A stretch of 64,000 nucleotides of DNA from Pseudomonas argentinensis (lineage in GTDB: Bacteria > Pseudomonadota > Gammaproteobacteria > Pseudomonadales > Pseudomonadaceae): assembly GCF_001839655.2 (NCBI RefSeq), contig NZ_CP056087.1, positions 3,534,001-3,598,000 on the forward strand, written 5' to 3'. Below, one piece after another: positions 26,145 through 35,998 of this stretch. Numbering within the stretch: the stretch's first letter is position 1; every line of letters begins with the position of its first letter. Made by a program: the position numbers and the translations under genes. The notes beneath the pieces were generated by a model that made no database searches, had not been told where the DNA came from, and was given only the letters and a program-made list of their open reading frames with translations.

Positions 26145-27452
26145 TCAACCGGCCTGCCTGGCCGGGTTCTGATAGAGCCCGGCGAACATGTCGGCCATCG
26201 TATCCTCGCTCGGCTCATCGGGTGCCTGCAGGCCAACGGCGCGACTGACCAGCTGGTGGCTGCGCGGCACGTGCACGTCATCCGGAATGCGCGGACCATC
26301 TGCCAGGTAGGCTACCGGCAGGCGGTGGCCAATAGCCAGGCCCAAGACCTCGCCCATGCTGGCAGCTTCGTCCAGTTTACTCAGAATGCAGCCGGCCAGC
26401 CCACAGCGCTTGTAGCTGTGATAGGCCGCCTTGAGCACCTGGGCCTGGCTGGTAGCGGCCAGCACCAGGTAATTGCGGGCATTGATGCCGCGACTGGCCA
26501 GCGCCTCGAGTTGCATGCGCAGCGCCGGATCGTTGGCGGGCAGGCCGGCGGTGTCGATCAGCACCACGCGCTTGCGAGCCAGTGGCGCCAGGGCCTGGGT
26601 CAGCGACTGCCCGGGGTCGACCTGGGTCACCGAGACGCCAAGAATCCGTCCCAGGGTCTTGAGCTGCTCCTGGGCACCGATGCGGTAGCTGTCCATGCTC
26701 ACCAGGGCGATGCTGGCGGCGCCGTACTTGAGTACGTAGCGAGCGGCCAGCTTGGCCAGGGTGGTGGTCTTGCCCATGCCGGCCGGGCCGACCAGGGCGA
26801 TCACGCCGCCCTCTTCCATCGGTTCCTGCTTGGGCGTCTGAATCGAATGGGCGAGGTGCGCCAGCACCATGCGCCAGGCCTGGCGCTGATCGGCGATCGA
26901 CGCCACGCGCTCGAGCAGCGTGCGCGCCAGTTCGGCGGGCAGCCCCATACGCTGCAGGCGACGCCACAAGGTGGCCTGCTGTGGACGCCGGGCCTGCATC
27001 TGCCCCCAGGCCATCGAACCCATCTGCATTTCGATCAACTCACGCAGGCCATGCAGTTCGGAGCGCATGGAATCCAGCGCCGACTGATCAACCGAGGCCG
27101 CAGCCGGCTTCTGCTGCTGGCGCTGCAACACGGCATCCAGGCTGTCGGCGGACGGTGTGGCAGGCGCCGCGCCAAACAGCTGACGGTCCTTGCCGGCATC
27201 GAGCTGACTGCGCGTGGTCAGTTCGGCATGGGCCGAAGCGATGCGCGACTGGGTCTTGCGCAGCTCGGCTTCCAGCGCCGGGTTGGCCTGCCGCGCCGGT
27301 ACCGGCGGAGCCTGATAATCGAGCGCAGCCGTCAATTCCACACCACCGGCCACGCGGCGGTTGGCGATGATGGTCGCATCGGCGCCCAGCTCATCGCGCA
27401 CCAGCTTCATGGCTTGGCGCATATCGGCAGCGAAAAAGCGTTTGACCTGCAT
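26145..27452 (-). CDS. flhF: Flagellar biosynthesis GTPase FlhF
   Basis: FlhF is an SRP-type GTPase that sets the polar site of flagellum assembly. It has 435 residues. The N-terminal B domain begins MQVKRFFAADMRQAMKLVRD. The NG domain has the P-loop GPAGMGKTTTLAKLAARYV, the G3 region VVLIDTAGL and the G4 motif CILSKLDEAASMGEVLGLAI. It lies 15 bases after flhA. Confidence 0.96.
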   Translation of the reverse strand: MQVKRFFAADMRQAMKLVRDELGADATIIANRRVAGGVELTAALDYQAPPVPARQANPALEAELRKTQSRIASAHAELTTRSQLDAGKDRQLFGAAPATPSADSLDAVLQRQQQKPAAASVDQSALDSMRSELHGLRELIEMQMGSMAWGQMQARRPQQATLWRRLQRMGLPAELARTLLERVASIADQRQAWRMVLAHLAHSIQTPKQEPMEEGGVIALVGPAGMGKTTTLAKLAARYVLKYGAASIALVSMDSYRIGAQEQLKTLGRILGVSVTQVDPGQSLTQALAPLARKRVVLIDTAGLPANDPALRMQLEALASRGINARNYLVLAATSQAQVLKAAYHSYKRCGLAGCILSKLDEAASMGEVLGLAIGHRLPVAYLADGPRIPDDVHVPRSHQLVSRAVGLQAPDEPSEDTMADMFAGLYQNPARQAG

Positions 27453-27467
27453 GGCCCGTACCCTCGA

Positions 27468-29597
27468 TTAGTTCTGCCCCACCGTCGCAACGATGGTGAC
27501 CTGCTTGTTGTCCGGAATTTCCTGGTACGCCAGAACATGCATGCTCGGGACGGCCAACCGGGCGAAACGCGAGAGCATTCCCCGAACCGGCCCGGCTGCC
27601 AGCAGAATCACCGGCTTGCCAAGCATCTCCTGACGCTGCGCTGCTTCCACCAGGGAACGCTGCAGCTTCTCGGCCATGCCAGGTTCGAGGAGGATGCCAT
27701 CCTCGGAGCCCTGACCGGCCTTCTGAAGACTGTTTAGCAATATCTGTTCCAACCTTGGCTCAAGGGTGATCACAGGCAGCTCCGGCTCTAGTCCCACGAT
27801 GTTTTGCACGATGGCGCGGGACAGCGCGACACGAACTGCCGCCACCATGGCGGCGGGATCTTGACTCCTTGGCGCGACGTTGGCGATGGCCTCGGCGATG
27901 GTGCGGATATCGCGCACCGGTACCTGCTCCTGCAACAGCGCCTGCAATACCTTGAGCAGGGTCGACAGGGAAATCAGGCCCGGCACCAGCTCTTCGGCCA
28001 GTTTCGGCGAGCTTTTCGCCAGCAGCTGCATCAATTGCTGGACTTCTTCGTGGCCGAGCAGCTCATGGGCGTGCTTGTGCAGGATCTGATTGAGGTGCGT
28101 GGCCACCACGGTACTGGCGTCCACCACGGTGTAACCGAGCGACTGCGCCTGGTCGCGCTGGCCCGGGTCGATCCACACCGCCTCCAGGCCGAACGCCGGA
28201 TCTCTGGCGGCCACCCCATTGAGGGTGCCGAACACCTGGCCGGGGTTGATCGCCAGTTCCCGATCCGGGTACACCTCGGCCTCGGCGACACTGACGCCCA
28301 TCAGGGTCAGGCGGTAGGCGTTGGGCTGCAGGTCCAGGTTGTCGCGGATATGCACCGATGGCATCAGAAAGCCCATCTCCTGGGAGAGCTTCTTGCGCAC
28401 GCCCTTGATACGCGCCAGCAGCTGCCCACCCTGGTTGCGATCGACCAGGGGAATCAGCCGGTAGCCCACTTCCAGGCCGACCATGTCCACCGGCACCACG
28501 TCGTCCCAGCCCAGTTCCTTGACCTCCTGGGCGCGCTGGGCCGGCAGCAGTTCCTGCTGGCGCTGCACTTCGATGACTTCGGCTTCCTTGACCTTGCGCT
28601 GCTTGTTGGCGATCCAGTACGCCGCGCCGGCGGCCACCAGGCCAAGGCTGATGAACGACATGTGGGGCATGCCCGGCACCAGGCCCATGGCGATCATGAT
28701 TGCCGCCGATACGGCCAGCGCGCGGGGCGAGGCGAACATCTGCCGGTTGACCTGAGCGCCCATGTCCTCGGCGCTGGAAACGCGGGTGACCATGATCGCC
28801 GCGGCGGTGGACAGCAGCAGCGAGGGGATCTGGGCGACCAGGCCGTCACCGATGGTCAGCAGCGTGTAGATACGCCCGGCGTCGCCGAAGCTCAGACCGT
28901 GCTGCAGCATGCCGATGGCAATGCCGCCGATCAGGTTGATGAACAGGATCAGCAGGCCGGCCACGGCGTCGCCGCGCACGAACTTGCTGGCACCGTCCAT
29001 GGAACCGTAGAAATCGGCTTCCTGGGCCACCTCGCTGCGGCGCTTCTTGGCTTCCACCTGATCAATCAGGCCGGCGTTGAGGTCGGCGTCGATGGCCATC
29101 TGCTTGCCGGGCATGGCGTCCAGGGTGAAGCGCGCGCTCACCTCGGAAATGCGCCCGGCACCCTTGGTGACCACCACGAAGTTGATGATCATGAGGATCG
29201 CGAACACCACGATACCGACCACGTAGTTGCCGCCGATCACCACCTCACCGAAGGCCTGGATCACCTTGCCCGCCGCGTCGTGGCCGTCCTGGCCATGCAG
29301 CAGCACCACCCGCGTGGAGGCCACGTTGAGGGCCAGACGCAGCAGGGTCGCGGCCAGCAGAATGGTCGGGAACACGGCGAAATCCAGCGGCCGCAGCGCG
29401 TAGATCGCCACCAGCAGCACGACGATCGACAACGCGATGCTAAAGGTGAACAGCACGTCGAGCAAAAACGGCGGGATTGGCAGCATGACCATGGCAAGCA
29501 TGACCAGCAGCAACAGCGGAATGCCGAGATTGCCTTTGCGCAGCCCGGAAAGGTTGCTGCGAACGTCGCCAATCATTTGTGCGCGATCTAGTGCCAC
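27468..29597 (-). CDS. flhA: Flagellar export gate protein FlhA
   Basis: FlhA is a large membrane component of the flagellar type III export gate. It has 709 residues. About eight N-terminal helices (LLLLVMLAMVMLPIPPFLLD and following) include the FHIPEP-family region VTKGAGRISEVSARFTLDAM followed by PGKQMAIDADLNAGLI. The C-terminal cytoplasmic domain docks export chaperones. First gene of an flhA-flhF-fleN-fliA transcript, with a sigma-54-type site upstream (29655-29670). A 595-residue plus-strand frame opposite it is a shadow. Confidence 0.96.
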   Translation of the reverse strand: MALDRAQMIGDVRSNLSGLRKGNLGIPLLLLVMLAMVMLPIPPFLLDVLFTFSIALSIVVLLVAIYALRPLDFAVFPTILLAATLLRLALNVASTRVVLLHGQDGHDAAGKVIQAFGEVVIGGNYVVGIVVFAILMIINFVVVTKGAGRISEVSARFTLDAMPGKQMAIDADLNAGLIDQVEAKKRRSEVAQEADFYGSMDGASKFVRGDAVAGLLILFINLIGGIAIGMLQHGLSFGDAGRIYTLLTIGDGLVAQIPSLLLSTAAAIMVTRVSSAEDMGAQVNRQMFASPRALAVSAAIMIAMGLVPGMPHMSFISLGLVAAGAAYWIANKQRKVKEAEVIEVQRQQELLPAQRAQEVKELGWDDVVPVDMVGLEVGYRLIPLVDRNQGGQLLARIKGVRKKLSQEMGFLMPSVHIRDNLDLQPNAYRLTLMGVSVAEAEVYPDRELAINPGQVFGTLNGVAARDPAFGLEAVWIDPGQRDQAQSLGYTVVDASTVVATHLNQILHKHAHELLGHEEVQQLMQLLAKSSPKLAEELVPGLISLSTLLKVLQALLQEQVPVRDIRTIAEAIANVAPRSQDPAAMVAAVRVALSRAIVQNIVGLEPELPVITLEPRLEQILLNSLQKAGQGSEDGILLEPGMAEKLQRSLVEAAQRQEMLGKPVILLAAGPVRGMLSRFARLAVPSMHVLAYQEIPDNKQVTIVATVGQN

Positions 29598-29654
29598 GTG
29601 GGTACCCCGACTGATTCAATCTTTTGACGTCCAGGACGTCTCTGCAGCCGGTAC

Positions 29655-29670
29655 TGCAAGAACCTTTCCA
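29655..29670 (-). promoter_or_regulatory. Candidate sigma-54 promoter of flhA
   Basis: On the minus strand TGGAAAGGTTCTTGCA has GG and GC separated by exactly 10 bases and a full TTGCA -12 element; the -24 element is TGGAA rather than TGGCA. It lies 58 bases before the flhA start. In P. aeruginosa flhA is FleQ/RpoN-dependent, which fits. Confidence 0.65.
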
Positions 29671-29824
29671 ACTCTTCGAAAGCCGCGAAACAGGCGGCTC
29701 CCACCGGCGGCCAAAGGCCGCCACCGCGCAACCGGGGGACGAAAACACGAACCCCACCGGCAAAGGCCAGTCACAGCCTGTGAGCAATGGCTCCACCCAA
29801 ACACGATCCACCAAGGAGAGCACC

Positions 29825-30346
29825 ATGAAACGTTGGATGATGGCCGCCCTGGCCAGTTGCTGCGCGGCCAGCCTGCACGCCGCTGACAAGACCGTCGAAC
29901 TCAACGCTGTGGATGCCAACGGCGTCGGCAGTTCGGTGGGCAAGGTGGTGATCAGCCAGAGCCCTTACGGCGTGGTGTTCACCCCCGAGCTGCATGACCT
30001 GGAGCCCGGGGTGCATGGCTTCCATGTACACGGCAAGCCCAGTTGCGACCCGGCGCCCAAGGATGGCCAGCCCTCCGCTGCCGAAGCCGCTGGCGGTCAC
30101 TGGGATCCGAAAAACACCGGCAAGCACGGCCTGCCCTGGGGCGACGGCCATCTGGGCGACCTCCCCGCCCTGCTGGTGACCGCCGACGGCAAGGCCAACC
30201 AGCCCGTGCTGGCGCCGCGCATCAAGAGCGTGGACGAGCTCAACAACCTGTCGCTGATGGTACACGCCGGTGGCGACAACCACGCCGACCATCCCAAGCC
30301 TCTGGGCGGCGGTGGCGCACGCGTGGCCTGTGGCGTGATCGAGTAA
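29825..30346 (+). CDS. sodC: Periplasmic Cu-Zn superoxide dismutase SodC
   Basis: SodC converts superoxide to oxygen and peroxide in the periplasm. It has 173 residues with signal peptide [19 protein letters not shown]. Metal ligands lie in [11 protein letters not shown] (copper), [13 protein letters not shown] and [11 protein letters not shown] (zinc/copper), and [12 protein letters not shown] (copper). The disulfide pair is Cys in KPSC and ACGV. The start follows AAGGAGAGCACC. It is on the opposite strand between flhA and flhB and is not part of the flagellar system. The 227-bp gap before it holds a GGCGGCC-AAA-GGCCGCC hairpin (29706-29722). Confidence 0.95.
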   Translation: MKRWMMAALASCCAASLHAADKTVELNAVDANGVGSSVGKVVISQSPYGVVFTPELHDLEPGVHGFHVHGKPSCDPAPKDGQPSAAEAAGGHWDPKNTGKHGLPWGDGHLGDLPALLVTADGKANQPVLAPRIKSVDELNNLSLMVHAGGDNHADHPKPLGGGGARVACGVIE

Positions 30347-30386
30347 CGGACCGGGCGCAGCCTGCACCTGGGCAGGCTGCGCTCAC

Positions 30387-31523
30387 TCATTCGTCCCGGC
30401 GCAGATCCGGCGGTATGGGCAGATCCTTCAGCGGCGCCGGCCGCTTGCCCTTGCCGGCCTGGAACTGGCGGATCTGATAGACGTACGCGAGCACCTGGGC
30501 GACGGCGAGATACAGGCCGGCAGGAATTTCCTGATCGAGCTCCGTGGTGTGGTAGATCGAACGTGCCAGGGCCGGCGACTCCAGCAGCAGCACGTTGTGC
30601 TCGGTGGCGATCTCGCGGATCTTCAGCGCGGTGAAGTCGCTGCCCTTGGCCAGCAACAGGGGCGCCTGCCCCGCTTCCGGGTCGTATTTCAAGGCAACGG
30701 CAAAGTGCGTCGGGTTGGTGATCACCACGTCGGCCTGGGGCACGGCCTGCATCATGCGCCGCTGGGTCATCTCGTGCTGCAGCTGGCGAATGCGCTGCTT
30801 GACCTCCGGCTTGCCCTCGCTGTCCTTGTACTCGTCCTTGACCTCCTGCTTGGTCATCATCAGCTTCTGCTTGTTGTCCCAGAGCTGGAAGGGCACGTCC
30901 ACCGCAGCGATCAGGATCAGCCCGAGGGACATCCACAGCGCGCTCCAACCGACGACCTGGGCCGAATGCATGATCGCCGACTCTATGGGTTCGTTGGCGA
31001 TCGCCAACAGATCGTCGCGATCCATCGAAAGCACCACCAGTGCCACCACCAGAATGACGATGAATTTCCCCAGCGCCTTGAGCAGCTCGACCAGCGCCTT
31101 CATCGAGAACATGCGCTTGAGCCCGGCAAGCGGATTCATGCGGCTGAACTTGGGCGCCATGGCCTTGGCCGAGAATAGCCAGCCACCCAGGGCGATCGGC
31201 CCGACGATGGACATCACCAGCAGAACGACAAGCAGCGGCATCAGCGCCTCGAGCGCCAACTGCCCGGAAGCGGCCAGCCACAGGGCCATGCTGCGCTCGT
31301 CCATCAGTACCTCGCGCGACAGCGAGAAATTGCCGCGCATCATCTCCAGCATGGCGTTGCCGATCGACCCGCCGGTGGCCAGCAGCCCACCGGTCCCCGC
31401 CAGCATGATGGCCAGGGTGTTGAGTTCACGGGAACGCGCGATCTGGCCTTTTTCACGGGATTCGCGGCGGCGTTTCTCCGTGGGTTCCTCGCTTTTATCG
31501 GCACCGCTATCCGACTCGGCCAT
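30387..31523 (-). CDS. flhB: Flagellar export switch protein FlhB
   Basis: FlhB is the membrane protein that switches export from hook to filament substrates after self-cleavage. It has 378 residues. The N-terminal EKRRRESREKGQIARSRELN region is followed by four membrane helices, a long helical linker and the cleavage motif VVITNPTHFAVALKYD (cut between N and P). The ATG overlaps the fliR stop by one base. It is convergent with sodC, with 40 bases between. Confidence 0.96.
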   Translation of the reverse strand: MAESDSGADKSEEPTEKRRRESREKGQIARSRELNTLAIMLAGTGGLLATGGSIGNAMLEMMRGNFSLSREVLMDERSMALWLAASGQLALEALMPLLVVLLVMSIVGPIALGGWLFSAKAMAPKFSRMNPLAGLKRMFSMKALVELLKALGKFIVILVVALVVLSMDRDDLLAIANEPIESAIMHSAQVVGWSALWMSLGLILIAAVDVPFQLWDNKQKLMMTKQEVKDEYKDSEGKPEVKQRIRQLQHEMTQRRMMQAVPQADVVITNPTHFAVALKYDPEAGQAPLLLAKGSDFTALKIREIATEHNVLLLESPALARSIYHTTELDQEIPAGLYLAVAQVLAYVYQIRQFQAGKGKRPAPLKDLPIPPDLRRDE

Positions 31524-32299
31524 CAGCTCGCCCTCGCCAGTTCACGCAGCATGATCAGTGCCTCGGTCGCCAGGGCCTGATAATGCGCCAGGATGTCAGC
31601 CAGAGAAATCCACACGATCACCATACCCAGCACCAGGGTGAGCGGAAAACCGATGGAGAAGATGTTCAGTTGCGGCGCCGCACGGGTCATCACGCCAAAG
31701 GCGATGTTCACCACCAGCAGCGCGGTGACCGCCGGCAACACCAGAATCAGCGCGGCGCCCATCACCCAGCCGAGCTTGGTGGCGATCTCCCAATAATGCT
31801 CGACCTGCAGACCGGAGCCCGGCGGCAGGGTCACGAAGCTCTCGGCCAGCACCTCGAAGACCACCAGGTGGCCGTTCATGGCCAGGAACAGCAAGGTCAC
31901 CAGCATGGTGAAATACTGGCCGATCACCGGTACCGAAATGCCATTGGCCGGGTCGACCATGGAGGCGAAACCCAGGCCCATCTGCATCGCCAGGATCTGC
32001 CCGGCGACCACGAAGACGTGAAAGAACAACTGCAGCACGAAGCCGAGCATCACCCCGATGAGGATTTCCTGGGCGATCAGCATGAAGGCCTGCAGGCTGA
32101 TCGAATCGACCAGCGGCATCGGCGGCAGGGTGGGCACCACCACCACGCTGATCGCCAGGGCCAGGTACAGGCGCACCCGGGTCGGTACCAGCTGGGTGCC
32201 GATGATCGGCACCACCATCAGCAGGGCGGCGATGCGAAACAGCGGCAGCACGAAACTGCTGACCCAGCTGCCGATCTGCGCGTCGCTCAGCTCGAACAT
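31523..32299 (-). CDS. fliR: Flagellar export protein FliR
   Basis: FliR is a polytopic core component of the flagellar export gate (FliPQR). It has 258 residues with about six hydrophobic helices. IGTQLVPTRVRLYLALAISV, the MQMGLGFASMVDPANGISVP loop and the C-terminal segment LGMVIVWISLADIL are typical. It lies 4 bases after fliQ and overlaps flhB by one base. Confidence 0.95.
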   Translation of the reverse strand: MFELSDAQIGSWVSSFVLPLFRIAALLMVVPIIGTQLVPTRVRLYLALAISVVVVPTLPPMPLVDSISLQAFMLIAQEILIGVMLGFVLQLFFHVFVVAGQILAMQMGLGFASMVDPANGISVPVIGQYFTMLVTLLFLAMNGHLVVFEVLAESFVTLPPGSGLQVEHYWEIATKLGWVMGAALILVLPAVTALLVVNIAFGVMTRAAPQLNIFSIGFPLTLVLGMVIVWISLADILAHYQALATEALIMLRELARAS

Positions 32300-32303
32300 C
32301 GGC

Positions 32304-32573
32304 TCAGCCGATCAGCTGCGGAATGTTCATGATCAGGTTCTGCGTGTATTCCATCAGCTGCTGCACCATCCAGGGCCCGGCAACGATCAGGGTCAGCAGC
32401 ATCACCAGCAGACGCGGCAGAAAGCTCAGGGTCTGTTCGTTGATCTGCGTGGCGGCCTGGAACATGGCCACCAAGAGGCCCACCAGCAGGCTGGGCATGA
32501 CCAGCAGGCCGACCATCAGGGAAATCAGCCAGAGTCCTTCGCGGAATAGATCGACAGCAACTTCAGGGGTCAT
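32304..32573 (-). CDS. fliQ: Flagellar export protein FliQ
   Basis: FliQ is an 89-residue, two-helix membrane subunit of the export gate. MTPEVAVDLFREGLWLISLM followed by VGLLVMPSLLVGLLVAMFQA and the QINEQTLSFLPRLL loop define the family. It sits between fliP and fliR. Confidence 0.95.
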   Translation of the reverse strand: MTPEVAVDLFREGLWLISLMVGLLVMPSLLVGLLVAMFQAATQINEQTLSFLPRLLVMLLTLIVAGPWMVQQLMEYTQNLIMNIPQLIG

Positions 32574-32583
32574 GTGAGCCTCG

Positions 32584-33369
32584 CTACAAGGTGCCGAAAC
32601 TGCTGGCCAGGGTGCCCATGATCAACGCCCAGCCGTCGATCAGCACGAACAGCATGATCTTGAACGGCAGCGAAATGATCAGCGGCGACAGCATCATCAT
32701 GCCCATGGCCATGAGGATACTGGCCACCACCATGTCGATGATCAGAAACGGGATGAAGATCATGAAACCGATCTGGAACGCGGTCTTGAGCTCCGAGGTC
32801 ACGAAGGCCGGCACCAGGATGGTCAGTGGCGCCGCTTCCGGGCTGGTGATATCGGTGCGCTGGGACAGGCGCACGAACAGCTCCAGATCGCTTTCCCGGG
32901 TCTGCGCCAGCATGAAGTTCTTGATCGGCACCTCGGCCCGCTCGATCGCCTGCTGCGCCGGCAGTTGCTCGTTGAGGTACGGCTGCAGCGCCTCGCGGTT
33001 AATCTGGTCGAACACCGGGGCCATGATGAACATGGTCAGGAACAACGCCAGGCCGATGAGAATCTGGTTGGACGGGGTCTGCTGCAAGCCCAGCGCCTGA
33101 CGCAGGATCGAGAACACGATGATGATCCGCGTGAAGCTGGTCATCAGCATGAGGAACGCCGGGATAAAGCTCAGCGCCGTCATGATCAGCAGGATCTGCA
33201 GGCTGACCGAGTACTCCTGCTGCCCCTCGGCATCGGTGCTCAGAGTGATCGCCGGAATCGACAGCGGATTGCTGCCCTGCTGGATCAGCGGGCTGGGTGA
33301 TGGCGGCTCCTGGGCAAAGGCCAGCGAAGCTCCCAGCGCGAACACCAGCACAAGCAGAAGTCGCAACAT
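32584..33369 (-). CDS. fliP: Flagellar export protein FliP
   Basis: FliP is the main ring subunit of the export gate. It has 261 residues with a cleavable signal peptide ([19 protein letters not shown]). [20 protein letters not shown] followed by [16 protein letters not shown] is a hallmark, as is the C-terminal [20 protein letters not shown]. The ATG overlaps the fliO stop by one base. Confidence 0.96.
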   Translation of the reverse strand: MLRLLLVLVFALGASLAFAQEPPSPSPLIQQGSNPLSIPAITLSTDAEGQQEYSVSLQILLIMTALSFIPAFLMLMTSFTRIIIVFSILRQALGLQQTPSNQILIGLALFLTMFIMAPVFDQINREALQPYLNEQLPAQQAIERAEVPIKNFMLAQTRESDLELFVRLSQRTDITSPEAAPLTILVPAFVTSELKTAFQIGFMIFIPFLIIDMVVASILMAMGMMMLSPLIISLPFKIMLFVLIDGWALIMGTLASSFGTL

Positions 33370-33794
33370 CAGGACTTGTCCTTCTGATCCTTGCCCAGCA
33401 GTTCCATGAGGCGCTGGGAAAATTCGGTGGAAGCCGGCTCGGCATCGGCCAGGTGAACCGGCTCGCCCATCACGTGCAGCGGGTTGATGCGCCCAGGCGT
33501 GAGGCCAAGCAGGATCTGCTCGTTGCCCACCTGCACCAGCACCAGTCGGTCACGGGGGCTCAGCGCCTGGCTGGCGACGATCTTGATCACCTTGCCATTG
33601 TTGGGCCCCAGGCGCTGCACGCGGCGCATCATCCAGGCGAGCAGGAAGATCAGGCCGATCACCAGCAGCAGGCCGATCACCAACTGGGCCAACTGGCCGG
33701 CGATGCCGCCGCTGGCCGCAGGCGCCTGGGTAGCCGGTTCGGCGGCTAATGCGAAGCATGGCAACGCCAGCAGTGTGAGCAGGAGTCTGTTCAT
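33369..33794 (-). CDS. fliO: Flagellar assembly protein FliO
   Basis: FliO helps assemble the FliPQR core. It has 141 residues. A signal-like start ([20 protein letters not shown]) is followed by one membrane helix ([20 protein letters not shown]) and a C-terminal SpoIIIAE/FliO-type domain with [20 protein letters not shown]. It is three bases after fliN and overlaps fliP by one base. Confidence 0.93.
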   Translation of the reverse strand: MNRLLLTLLALPCFALAAEPATQAPAASGGIAGQLAQLVIGLLLVIGLIFLLAWMMRRVQRLGPNNGKVIKIVASQALSPRDRLVLVQVGNEQILLGLTPGRINPLHVMGEPVHLADAEPASTEFSQRLMELLGKDQKDKS

Positions 33795-33797
33795 GCG

Positions 33798-34268
33798 TCA
33801 GCGCAGCTTCTTGATGCGTTCACTGGGGCTGATCACGTCGGTCAGGCGGATGCCGAACTTCTCGTTGACCACCACCACCTCGCCATGGGCGATCAGGGTG
33901 CCGTTGACCAGCACGTCGAGCGGCTCGCCGGCCAGACGATCGAGCTCGATCACCGAGCCCTGGTTGAGCTGCAACAGGTTGCGGATGGTGATATCGGCAT
34001 TGCCCACTTCCATGGAGATGGACACCGGAATGTCGAGAATCACATCGAGGTTCGGGCCTTCCAGGCTGACCGGGTTGCTGGCCTTGGGCATGCTGCCGAA
34101 CTCTTCCATCGGCGCACGCGGTGCAGCCGGCTGGCTGGCCGCACTGGCGGCCAGCATCGCGTCGATATCGTCCTGCCCGCCCGCATCACCGGACTCGGAC
34201 AGCGCCGCCGCCCACTCGTCGGCGAGCGCCTGTTCCTCGGGGCTGGTTTGTTCGTTCTCGTCTGCCAT
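33798..34268 (-). CDS. fliN: Flagellar switch protein FliN
   Basis: FliN is a C-ring switch protein that also docks the FliH export complex. It has 156 residues. An acidic Ala/Pro-rich N-terminal extension precedes the SPOA domain (LDVILDIPVSISMEVGNADI, then LNQGSVIELDRLAGEPLDVL). It is followed by fliO and preceded by fliM, 61 bases away. Confidence 0.95.
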   Translation of the reverse strand: MADENEQTSPEEQALADEWAAALSESGDAGGQDDIDAMLAASAASQPAAPRAPMEEFGSMPKASNPVSLEGPNLDVILDIPVSISMEVGNADITIRNLLQLNQGSVIELDRLAGEPLDVLVNGTLIAHGEVVVVNEKFGIRLTDVISPSERIKKLR

Positions 34269-34329
34269 CGTTCAACCTCGGCTGGCGTTTATCGGTTTGG
34301 CCACGCGCGCGGCGCGGCAGATGATTGGG

Positions 34330-35304
34330 CTAACGGTGTTGGCGATCCACGGGGTCGAGCACCTGCAACGACAGGTTGCCCTTGTGCGAGCCCAGTTTGA
34401 CCTTGAAGGATGGCACGCCATTGGCGCGCAGGATCATGTGCTCGGGCAACTCGACGGGAATCACGTCGCCGGGCTGCATGTGCAGAATGTCGCGCACCTT
34501 GAGCTGACGCCGCGCAACCGTGGCGCTCAACGGCACGCTGACGTCGAGGATGTCTTCGCGCAAGGCCTTGACCCAGCGCTCGTCCTGGTCGTCGACATCG
34601 GACTGGAAGCCGGCGTCGAGCATCTCGCGGATCGGCTCGATCATGGCGTAAGGCATGGTCACGTGCAGGTCGCCACCGCCGCCGTCGAGTTCGATATGGA
34701 AGGTGGATACCACGATCACTTCGCTGGGGCTGACGATGTTGGCCAGGGCCGGGTTGACCTCCGAGCCCACGTACTCGAAATTGATGTCCATCACCGCCGC
34801 CCAGGCCTCGCGCAGGTCGATGAACGCCTGATCGAGCACCATGCGCACCACACGCAATTCGGTAGGGGTGAATTCGCGGCCTTCGATCTTGGCGTGGCGG
34901 CCATCGCCGCCAAAGAAGTTGTCGACCAGCTTGAACACCAGCTTGGCATCGAGAATGAACAGGCCGGTGCCGCGCAGCGGCTTCATCTTCACCAGGTTGA
35001 GGCTGGTGGGCACGTACAGGGAGTGCACGTACTCGCCGAACTTCATGACCTGCACGCCGCCCACCGCCACATCGGCGGAGCGGCGCAGCAGGTTGAACAT
35101 GCTGATGCGGGTGTAGCGCGCGAAACGCTCGTTGATCATTTCCAGGGTCGGCATGCGCCCGCGCACGATGCGATCCTGGCTGGTCAGGTCATATTGCTTG
35201 ACGCTACCGGGCTCGACGAACTCCTCGGTCTCCACCAGGCCATCATCGACCCCGTGCAGCAGCGCATCGATCTCGTCCTGGGACAGCAGGTCTTGTACGG
35301 CCAT
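34330..35304 (-). CDS. fliM: Flagellar switch protein FliM
   Basis: FliM is the C-ring protein that binds CheY-P. It has 324 residues. The N-terminal CheY-binding peptide is LLSQDEIDALLHGV, the middle domain carries the GGXG-type segment (ADVAVGGVQVMKFGEYVHSL), and a C-terminal SPOA domain follows. It lies 15 bases after fliL. Confidence 0.96.
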   Translation of the reverse strand: MAVQDLLSQDEIDALLHGVDDGLVETEEFVEPGSVKQYDLTSQDRIVRGRMPTLEMINERFARYTRISMFNLLRRSADVAVGGVQVMKFGEYVHSLYVPTSLNLVKMKPLRGTGLFILDAKLVFKLVDNFFGGDGRHAKIEGREFTPTELRVVRMVLDQAFIDLREAWAAVMDINFEYVGSEVNPALANIVSPSEVIVVSTFHIELDGGGGDLHVTMPYAMIEPIREMLDAGFQSDVDDQDERWVKALREDILDVSVPLSATVARRQLKVRDILHMQPGDVIPVELPEHMILRANGVPSFKVKLGSHKGNLSLQVLDPVDRQHR

Positions 35305-35319
35305 CAGTGAACTCCCGCC

Positions 35320-35844
35320 CTATTGCAACACGAGGTTGGTGAACAGCACCTGCTCGACGGTCACCTTGCCGGTTTCCTTCTCGGCCAGTTGCTGCACGCT
35401 GGCGGTGGCCTGCTGGCGCAGCATTTCCTTGCCGACCGGGGTGATCAGGGTGGCGAAATCCTGGCTGGAAAACAGCATCACCAGGTTGTTGCGCAGCACC
35501 GGCATGTGTACCTTCAGCGCGTCCAGAGCAGCCTGGTCGCGGGTCATCAGCGCCACGCTGACCTGCATGTAGCGCGCCCTGCCGTTCTGGGTGAAATTGA
35601 CCACGAAGGCGGGCGTCAACTCTTCATAGATCGCCGGCTGCTTGACCGGCGCGGCATTCTCGGCCTGCGCATGCTCGGCGTCCGGCTTGGCGCTGTCCTT
35701 GCTCAGAAAGAACCAGGTGCCACCGATCGACGCCCCCACGGCCAGCAACAGTGCCAACACGATCGCGATGATGAGCTTGAGTTTGCCAGGCGGCTTGCTA
35801 CCTGCTTCGGCAGCAGCAGCGGGTGGCGCGTTCTTCTTTGCCAT
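35320..35844 (-). CDS. fliL: Flagellar basal body protein FliL
   Basis: FliL is a stator-associated membrane protein. It has 174 residues: one helix (LIIAIVLALLLAVGASIGGT) and a periplasmic domain with YEELTPAFVVNF and RYMQVSVALMTRDQAALDAL. It is the first gene of the fliLMNOPQR-flhB transcript and has a strong sigma-54-type site upstream. Confidence 0.94.
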   Translation of the reverse strand: MAKKNAPPAAAAEAGSKPPGKLKLIIAIVLALLLAVGASIGGTWFFLSKDSAKPDAEHAQAENAAPVKQPAIYEELTPAFVVNFTQNGRARYMQVSVALMTRDQAALDALKVHMPVLRNNLVMLFSSQDFATLITPVGKEMLRQQATASVQQLAEKETGKVTVEQVLFTNLVLQ

Positions 35845-35894
35845 GCCAAAAATCCGTCACGGAGCGGAGAACCCTCCGCTTTCAATAGGTTAAG

Positions 35895-35910
35895 AGCAAC
35901 TGTTATGCCA
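35895..35910 (-). promoter_or_regulatory. Candidate sigma-54 promoter of the fliL operon
   Basis: The minus strand reads TGGCATAACAGTTGCT, close to the consensus TGGCAC-N5-TTGC, with GG and GC separated by exactly 10 bases. It lies 51 bases before fliL. Confidence 0.78.
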
Positions 35911-35998
35911 GCTCAAAGACACGGCTGCAATCACCGAGCGCGCCATGTTACGCGAAAGCGTGGTGCCTGACCCGACTCCAGGGGTGCCGTGCAAAGCA

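Noticed and set aside
27495-27509. Possible sigma-54 site ahead of flhF
   Set aside because: The GG-to-GC spacing is 11 bases, which sigma-54 does not normally accept.
27804-29591. A 595-residue plus-strand open frame opposite flhA
   Set aside because: Same shadow pattern (His/Gln/Asp-rich), and flhA on the other strand is certain.
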